A stretch of 64,000 bases of DNA from Adiantum capillus-veneris. Taxonomy: Eukaryota > Streptophyta > Polypodiopsida > Polypodiales > Pteridaceae. The position numbers and the translations under genes are program-made. Location: NCBI GenBank assembly GCA_014529385.2, contig CM043969.1, positions 35,413,446 to 35,477,445 on the forward strand, written 5' to 3'. Every line of letters begins with the position of its first letter. The stretch's first letter is position 1. Below the pieces are notes generated by a model that saw nothing but the letters and a program-made list of their open reading frames with translations, did not search any database and was not told the origin of the DNA. This document shows positions 57,294-64,000 of this stretch, piece after piece.

Positions 57294-58610
57294 TGTTAGC
57301 AGTGGCTAACACAAGCTACACCAATTATGCACCAAGCTATAGATGTGCTATAGTGCACAATATTTCCTTTTCATTGTATAGGGCCTTGGGCTCATTTAGG
57401 AGTTCCAAAGTTGTACGAGTCTATGCTAGAGAGCTCAAGTTTATCCCATAGTTGAAGGGTTTGAGGCCCAAAGCTATAAAAGAGCCGTATGCTTAATGAG
57501 AAGTCATTCTTGGGTGAGGACTCCTCTTTGTAGAGTGGATGGTCATGAGGCTCATAGGCTTTCCATGCCCATGTAGCTCTTGATTTCTAATAATAAATTA
57601 CTCTTTCTTTCTTATTAGTATTCTTTGATTGATTATGTGAAGTGACATTGTATTAGTGGGATGGTAGATCTCTGATCCCTTTTTGAATTAATCTATTCTA
57701 TCCACATCCTTGGCCATGGTGTGTGCGGACTATGCCTTCCTTCTCTTCATCTCTCTCTACAAGGTGCGGTTAGTGTGTGTGTATACGTAGTTGTATTGAG
57801 GGGTTGTGCCCGGAATGGACACACTAATGCGGAGAAGGTATATTAATTGCATGCTTGTGTAGTTGTGATTAAGAGTTGTGAATAAGAGTGATTGATGTGA
57901 GAGGTTAATTTCAACCGCATGATTGTGTGCAAGTGATTAGTGAGTAGGAATGTGTGCAAGTGAGAGTGATTGATGTGAGAGATTAATTTCAACCGAATGA
58001 TTGTGTGCAAGTGATTAGTGAGTAGGAATGTGTTGTTGATTAGAGGAAGCCCCTTTCCATGGCTTCTCTCTATGATGAGAAGAAGGATCCCTTGAATCCT
58101 CTATGTCTATACATCTTAGGCTCTGCTTCCATGCCCTAGCCGGGTTACCGATCCATGACTTGACAATTTTGTGGATTGCAATTAGGTTGTGCTATTGGAC
58201 ATGGTGTGTGAGGGCTATGCCTTCCTTCTCTTCATATCTCTCTACAAGGTGCGGTTAGTGTGTGTGCATACGGAGTTGTATTGAGGGGTTGTGCCGGAAT
58301 GGACACACTAATGTGAAGTAGGTATGTTAATTGCATGCTTGTGTAGTTGTGATTAAGAGTTATGAATAAGAGTGATTGATGTGAGGGTTAATTTCAACCG
58401 CATGATTGTGTGCAAGTGATTAGTGAGTAGGAATGTGTTATTGATTAGAGGAAGCCCTTTCCATGGCTTCTCTCTATGATGAGAAGAAGGATCCCTTGAA
58501 TCCTCTATGTCTTTACATCGAAGGCTCATGCTTCCATGCCCTAGCCGGGTTGCCGATCCACGATTTGACAATTTTGTGGGTTGCGATTAGGTGGTGCTAC
58601 AACGCATCCC
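57294..58610 (+). repeat. Left LTR arm of element E, with internal duplication
   Basis: Starts TGTTAGCAGTGG after the polypurine tract. A block of about 415-485 bp is duplicated in tandem (about 57710-58196 and 58197-58610). The first copy also has a 60-bp inner duplication (about 57890-58030). It ends at GCATCCC, a few bases before the true LTR end seen in the opposite arm, and joins the inverted primer binding site. The 93-codon frame at 57170-57451 that crosses the LTR start is chance. Confidence 0.8.
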
Positions 58611-58626
58611 CGGCAACGATGCCAAA
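58608..58626 (-). other. Primer binding site (tRNA-Asp type) between inverted LTR arms
   Basis: On the minus strand: TTTGGCATCGTTGCCGGGG, directly after an LTR end reading CCCTACA. It matches the well-known plant Athila-type site (TGGCGCCGTTGCCGGGG) with one or two changes. Confidence 0.75.
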
Positions 58627-59316
58627 TGTAGGGATGCATTGTAGCACGACTTAATCGCAACCCACAAAATTGTCAAATCGTGGATCGGCAACAGGGCTAG
58701 GGCATGGAAGCAGAGCCTAAGATATATAGACATAGAGAATTCAAGGGATCCTTCTTCTCATCATAGAGAGAAGCCATGGAAAGGGGCTTCCTCTAAGCAA
58801 CAACACATTCCTACTCACTAATCACTTGCACACAATCATGCGGTTGAAAGTAACCTCTCACATCAATCACTCTTATTCACAACTCTTAATCACAACTACA
58901 CAAGCATGCAATTAACATACCTACTCCGTATTAGTGTGTCCATTCCGGCACAACCCCTCAATATGACTACGTATGCACACACACTAACCGCACCTTGTAG
59001 AGAGAGATGAAGAGAACGAAGGCATAGCCCTCGCACACCATGGACAAGGGTGTGGATAGAATAGTTTAACTCAAAAAGGGATTAGAGATCTACCATCACA
59101 CTAATACAATCTCACTCCAGATAATCAAGCAAAGAAGACTAATAATAAAGAAAGAGTAATTGATTATTAGAAATCAAGAGTTACATGGGCATGGAAATCC
59201 CACGAGCCTCATGACCATCCACTCTACAAAGAGGAGTCCTCACCCAAGAATGACTTCTCATTAAGCATAGGGCTCTTTTACAGCTTTGGGCCTCAAAAAC
59301 TTCAACTATGGGATAA
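58627..59316 (-). repeat. Right LTR arm of element E, inverted and truncated
   Basis: Reverse complement of the left arm without the tandem duplication. On the minus strand it ends ...CCCTACA at 58627 and runs into the primer binding site. Its first ~146 bp (left-arm 57294-57439) are missing where it meets CACTA-D exon sequence at about 59316. Together the arms form a giant inverted repeat with a hinge of about 20 bases. Confidence 0.82.
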
Positions 59317-59559
59317 AGCCACTTGAAAGATCAAAATTGCAAACGGAACTTGTGGCCCCATGTTGATGAAGAGACGGGTCAAAAAGAGTATGCACCTACA
59401 CGATGAGTGCTTACCTTTGAAGAAATTGACATGATCAATCAAAGAATACGATCTATTCGTACACCCACGGGATATGCTGCCTCCTTGAAGAATATATTCA
59501 CTGTGGATGATATGAGTCTTTTGAACTTGAAGACACGTGATTTGCAAAATTTCATTAAG
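59317..59559 (+). pseudogene. CACTA-D transposase, exon with the RTPTG motif
   Basis: The plus strand reads FEEIDMINQRIRSIRTPTGY, then SLKNIFTVDDM and LKTRDLQNFIK, ending at a GTAACC donor. It corresponds to CACTA-C exon 3 end (IRSLRTPTGVMHSLR to KSHDWHKMCQ). The first part of that exon (LDPMH region) is missing, lost at the border with element E. One TGA lies near the start of the readable part. Confidence 0.78.
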
Positions 59560-59671
59560 GTAACCTAATATTTTGTTAATCGTAACAACCCCTTCCTCCA
59601 GCCAAGAGATACTAATTTGACTGAATCTTGATACATGTAGCATGCTCACCCTCTTGTTAATGATGGTTTAA

Positions 59672-62337
59672 CAGTAGAATGGTAACAGGACACTTTTGTG
59701 TCCTGTTAAGTGACCATTTTGCTTGAATTATTTGAAGAGTATGAAAATTAATTTCTAGGTGCTATATATCCACAAAGTTGCCTTATGAGCTGAAAAAAAC
59801 TTAGTATTTTTTTTGGAGTATCGATCTCACCATTAACACTAGGTTGGTAATGGGACACTTTTATGTCCTAGGACACTTATATGTCCTATTAAGTGACCAT
59901 TTTCCTTGAATTATGTCAAGATTTTCAAAATGGATTTTGAGATGCTATCTATCTAGAAAGTTGTCTCATGAGCTGAAAAAAACTCGACATTTTTTTGGAA
60001 TATCAATTCCATCTTTAACCTTGTCCTTGCACAACATTTCACAACCTAAACTGTGTAAAAAAACGGGTCCTGTTTTTGTCTTTTTTCAACTTTTTGCAAC
60101 TATACCACTCTAGAATTTATATTTGTGAGGTCTATAATGCAAGAGAACTATCTTCAGTAGTCCTCAACATGTCTTGATGCTTCTAGGGAGAAATAAATAT
60201 TAAAGTTGTAAGTTATGACCAAATTACAAAAATTGTCAAATCCTGTTTTTTAGCCAATTTTAGCTCTTCTATGATTTTTTTGGTGGATTTCATGATATCG
60301 AAATGCATTTTGGATTTTCTATGTCGCATATTTTAACATAAAGCTAATAGTCCTTGAGTTTTGGGGCACCTAATACCCTATTTTGCATAGTACACAACGA
60401 TGGTTGATTTTTTCAATTATAGAAGAAAATAAAACATTCTAATATATCAAGTATAGCTTTTTCAATATTGTTAGTTTCTTGTGACAACTACATGCATTTT
60501 GTAGGTAGTAACCATATCTAGTCATAAGCATCAAATTTGGCTAGATATTGAATAGTTTCTATGGGATTCTACAACTCATAATGTTGAACCCAATTTTTTC
60601 ATGTTTGTTGTATTTGGCACTTCATCTTTGTTCCCAAGATTCCCCTTGGTAAGAGATGTATTATTCTTTTGACATGCTCCATGGCTCCTTATGAACATAA
60701 AGGACAATAGGGAACTAAGAAAACATGCATATATTATTTGTATTGAGCTTGGCTATAGAAACTTTGATGATAGGTTTGCAGAATGGTAAAAAATCAACTT
60801 TTTTGTACCTATTTATTTTGGCAAAACAAAAAATAGTGAGTGAGAAGCAATCATATGCTCTGATCACCAACCCATTGAAGTTAACTAAGGAATTTATATC
60901 AAGTCCTACAAAAATCCCTAATCTTATTTTTATGCAACAAAACGTAAGAAATGATTGTTTTGATGAAAATGCACTGATCCATCATTTTTGGAGGTTTGGT
61001 GTGATCAAAAGATGAGAAATTTTACAAGTTTCTTATTTTTTCCATGTGTAGTAGGCTTGAACTATAACCTCATGAAAGGATTTTACAAAATAAGTGGATC
61101 TACTATGGTTTTGGAGGTTTTTTTCAAAACCCTGAAAGGAAACTTTTATGTCCTGTTAGGTTACCAACCTAGTGTTAACCTTACTCTTGCACAACATTTT
61201 TGAACCTAAACTATGTGAAAAAACGTCTCCTGTTTTTGGTTTTTTTTTCAATTTTTGGAAACTATACCACTCTAAACTTCATGTCTGTGAGGTTTAGATG
61301 GCTAGAGGTTAGGCCTTCATAGTTCTCAACATGTTTTGATGCTTGTAGAGAGAGGTAAGTGTTAAAATTGAAAGTTATGACCAAGTTACAAGAATTGCAT
61401 AATCCTGTTTTTTGGCCAAAATTCGCACTTTCATGATTTTTTTGGTGGCTTTCTTGATATCCAAATTCAATTTTGATTGTGTAAGTGTAATGTATAACCT
61501 AAAGCTAATCTTCCTTGAGTTTTGGGGGACCTAATATGCTATATAGCATAGTATATGATGATTGTTGAGTTTTTTGATTACTGAAGAATACGATACATTT
61601 TAGAGTAGCAAGTATAACTTTCTCAATGTTGCTAGTTTCTTAGGCCAACTGTGTTTATTTTGTAGGTAGTAACCATATCTAATCATAGACTACAAACTTG
61701 GCTAGATATTGAGTAGTTTCTATGGGTTTCTAGAGGTCATAATGCTAAACCCAGTTTTTTCATGTTTGCTGTATTTAGAACTTTATCATTGCCCCCAAGG
61801 TTCCAATTGTAAGAGATCCATTATCCTTTTGATATGCTCCATGGATACTTTTGAATCCAAAGGCCCAAAGGGAACTAAGAAAACATGTATATAGTATCTG
61901 TATTGAGCGTGACTATAGAAACTTTGATGATAGGTCCGTAGAAATGGCAAAAATGCAACTTTTTGGTACCTTTTTTTTTTTGCCCAAAAAAAAATTAGTG
62001 AGGTAAAAGCAACCATATGTTTTGGTCACCAACCCATTGAAATTAACGGGACATTTTATCTCATGTCCTACAAAAATCCCCACTCTTATTTATATGCAAT
62101 CACCCATAAGAAATTGTTGTTTTGGGCAAAATGCACTGGTCCATCAACTTTGGAGGCTTGTAGTGACCAAGGCATGAGAAAAATTACAAGTTTCTCATTT
62201 TTTCCATATGTAGTAGTTATTGAACTATAAGCTCATGAAAGGATTTTTCAAAATGAGTGGATCTACTATGGTTTTGGATTTTTTTCCCAAAACCCTGAAA
62301 GGAAACTTTTATGTCCTGTTAGGTTACCATTCTAGTG
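59672..62337. mobile_element. Outer 1.33-kb TIR element, split by a second copy
   Basis: Left end CAGTAGAATGGTAAC; right end, reverse complemented, CACTAGAATGGTAAC. TTA precedes the left end (59668-59670 plus one base) and GTA follows the right. Subtracting the inner copy (59837-61174) leaves about 1.33 kb, the same length as the inner copy, and the two align throughout ('ctgaaaaaaact', 'ttgcacaacatt', 'aactataccactct', 'tttttggtgg'). It lies in an intron of CACTA-D. No protein is encoded. Confidence 0.85.
59837..61174. mobile_element. Inner 1.34-kb TIR element with CACTAGGTTGGTAA ends
   Basis: The left tip CACTAGGTTGGTAA and its perfect inverse TTACCAACCTAGTG are at 59837 and 61174. TTA plus A precedes and TTAA follows, so the target was TTAA or TTA. 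The first ~40 bases include a further short repeat ('ggacactttta', 'tatgtcct'). Open frames up to 96 codons have no recognisable domain, so it is non-autonomous. It is inserted about 165 bp into the outer copy. Confidence 0.9.
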
Positions 62338-62499
62338 GTATGTGAGATGTTATCTATTGTTTAGGGAAGCTAGCAAGATATGTGTATAGCTCGCGGATGT
62401 TTGTATACTTTTAATATAAAATTCACATATTGTTCTTCTATTTTTTCTACATGGATCATATCTAAGGAGTTCGATACATGTTAAACACCACAAACTAAA

Positions 62500-62830
62500 A
62501 GGGAATGCATTGAGCTCCTTTGTTTGGCAAAGAAAGTGTTACCGATGTCCTTTTCTGATATCCAAGTCCATGTACTTATTTGTGTCATGGATGAGATAGA
62601 GATTGCAAGTGTTCTTAGCACTGGCTATGGATGTTTTTAGTTGAAAGATATATGGGTGTTTTAAAGGGGCCTGTTTGACAAAGAGCACAACCAGAGGGTT
62701 CAATGGATGAGGGATGGGTGCTTGGAGAGTGCATGTATTACCTTTCAAATTACCTTGAGCACGTTGACATAGCTGCTCCATGGAGATAGACAATGGAAGA
62801 TACTCCTAAATTGTTAGATGAGGTGTTATG
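62500..62830 (+). pseudogene. CACTA-D transposase, DUF4218-like exon
   Basis: Frames read LPMSFSDIQVHVLICVMDEIE (C: TIQVHLLVHIVDEVE) then, after shifts, MFLVERYMGVLKGPV and AQPEGSMDEGWVLGE (C: MFFLERFMKTLKGYV and PEGSMAEGW). There are at least two frame breaks and stops. This is the best-conserved evidence that D is an old CACTA relative of C. Confidence 0.82.
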
Positions 62831-62931
62831 TGGCAAGGGCATTCCTCACAATATCATAGTTGGAGATGTTGTTTGAATTTCTATTATTCTTAATTACTTG
62901 GAGTTTATGTACTCCATTTTGTACTTTTAGG

Positions 62932-63700
62932 TATCCACGTATAGTAACATGTGGACCTATGGACAACACCTTCGAGTCGACAAAATTGATCAACGACATG
63001 TTACTCAAAATTCTTACATTGTTTCATCTTTTAATCAGCAATGTGCAAGTTCAAGAGATACAAACCCTATTAATGAGGAGCTTGGCTGTGTGGGAACTAT
63101 ATTTTATATTTATGTTCTCAACTTCCATGTTTGCAAGAGGGTAATAAGATTTTGTATATATACACAAATATGGATGCTATTAACTTCCAAGTTTCTTCTA
63201 AGGAATTTTGAATATCTTAAGTTAAAACAGATTGTATTGAAGATCGATTGATGTTTTGTTGAGTACAAAGGGGCTAGAGCCACAATGAGACAAGAGACTT
63301 TTTTTTTTTGGTCAATTGAATCTTCAAGAACATTTTAGACAACACAAGAATCATATTTTCTGGCACATTGTGAGCATGCCTTCTTCTATAGCTCTTGAGA
63401 GTCTCTGAGTCCATTGAGGCAAGTCGTGCTTGTCAATCCTTGAGGATGTTGGATATTTGACACCACCAACTAAGATGGAGTCTTAGATGATGTAATTAAA
63501 GAGAAAGACACAACTTCTACACATTCCCATCTCCTAATAACATTAGCACATGATGACTACTCTAACAAAGAAGAGAGTGATAGTGATGCAATGGATGATG
63601 AAACAAGAGATCTAGCCTTAGAGCTAGACAATGAGCCTTTATGGGAGCCTAATCCATCCTTGATTGGTTTGTAATACACTTCTCTCTTGAAGAAAACTTG
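62932..63700 (+). pseudogene. CACTA-D transposase, DUF4216-like 3' exons
   Basis: After an AG at about 62931 the frame reads MWTYGQHLRVDKIDQRHVTQN and PINEELGCVGTIF (C: GRYFRVERIDKKRFTQD and PVVAELTYFGML). Around 63265-63290 'KGARATMRQE' matches C 'EGRNATVRRGE' weakly. An acidic tail (EESDSDAMDDETRD) near 63570-63620 resembles the acidic C-terminus of C. The exons are separated and broken by stops. Confidence 0.7.
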
Positions 63701-64000
63701 ACAATTGAAGAGCTTCAAGAAGCAATGAAGAGAACGGATTGATCATTAACCTCTTCTTGAGTTTGATTGAACCCTTAGGAATAGAGTACCACAAAAGAGA
63801 ATGAGCACTTTAATCCATTCAAAAGAATGACTACCCTAAACCTGAATCAATAAGAGCAAACTCACCTTTTTTTTTTTTAAATTGAATAGAAACTAGTACT
63901 ACATTTTATTTATTTTTTGTTCTCTCCTATTTTCTTCCTTTTTTGTATGCGACACCGGCCCTTGTGGTAGAGACTGGCGCACTGGCCTGCAGGCTCTTAG
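63700..64000. other. Non-coding window end
   Basis: No gene or recognisable element end in the last 300 bases. Confidence 0.5.

Noticed and set aside
1-64000. Bacterial-style operon, defence system or biosynthetic cluster
   Set aside because: Composition, introns, microsatellites and element types are plant nuclear; no gene sets of that kind are visible.

Overview
This window reads as repeat-dense nuclear DNA of a land plant. Support comes from plant-type CACTA (En/Spm) transposons with spliced two-gene coding regions, plant Ty3/gypsy elements including one with the extra RNase H typical of the Tat/Ogre group, a broken calcium-dependent protein kinase (CDPK) fragment, and long GA/CT and CA microsatellites. 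I could not narrow the species. No intact host gene was recognised; nearly all recognisable coding sequence belongs to mobile elements, most of it broken.

The left half is a nest of insertions whose edges can be read from matching target-site duplications. The oldest layer (host F) is a decayed minus-strand Ty3/gypsy element. Its gag lies at about 35.15-36.1 kb, a linker at 26.05-26.68 kb, a protease-like part at 6.5-7.3 kb and the integrase tail at 2.3-2.5 kb. Two CACTA elements sit in it: CACTA-A (7316-26048, TTA duplication) and CACTA-C (26687-34786, AAC duplication). CACTA-A is itself split in its second gene by an Ogre/Tat-like LTR retrotransposon (11099-24368, CGCTC duplication). The pol gene of that retrotransposon is split by a third CACTA copy, CACTA-B (16757-21684, CAT duplication). 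C retains all recognisable parts of the transposase gene and the accessory gene, with a few breaks. A and B are internal deletion derivatives that lost most of the transposase with different breakpoints.

From 36.5 to 48.7 kb there are further decayed retroelement pieces: a plus-strand low-complexity coding remnant at 39.2-41.7 kb and a second minus-strand gag at 42.0-43.4 kb. There are also several tandem arrays, including a 31-bp minisatellite whose every unit carries a TTCnnGAA palindrome.

From 48.7 to 63.7 kb a fourth, more diverged CACTA transposase (CACTA-D) is recognisable by exon-by-exon similarity to C. A 9.3-kb block (50.0-59.3 kb) separates its halves; this block holds the CDPK pseudogene and an LTR arranged as an inverted pair around a primer binding site. 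A pair of self-nested 1.33-kb TIR elements lies in one of its introns. A truncated copy of the same 1.33-kb family lies at 1693-2250, and a related-looking 0.6-kb element at 584-1174.

Nothing here looks like a defence island or a metabolic cluster. The interest lies in transposon biology: deletion derivatives, a tRNA-like repeat unit carried inside the CACTA elements, a hairpin exactly at the gag-pro/pol junction, and a CACTAG-ended TIR family flanked by TTA.
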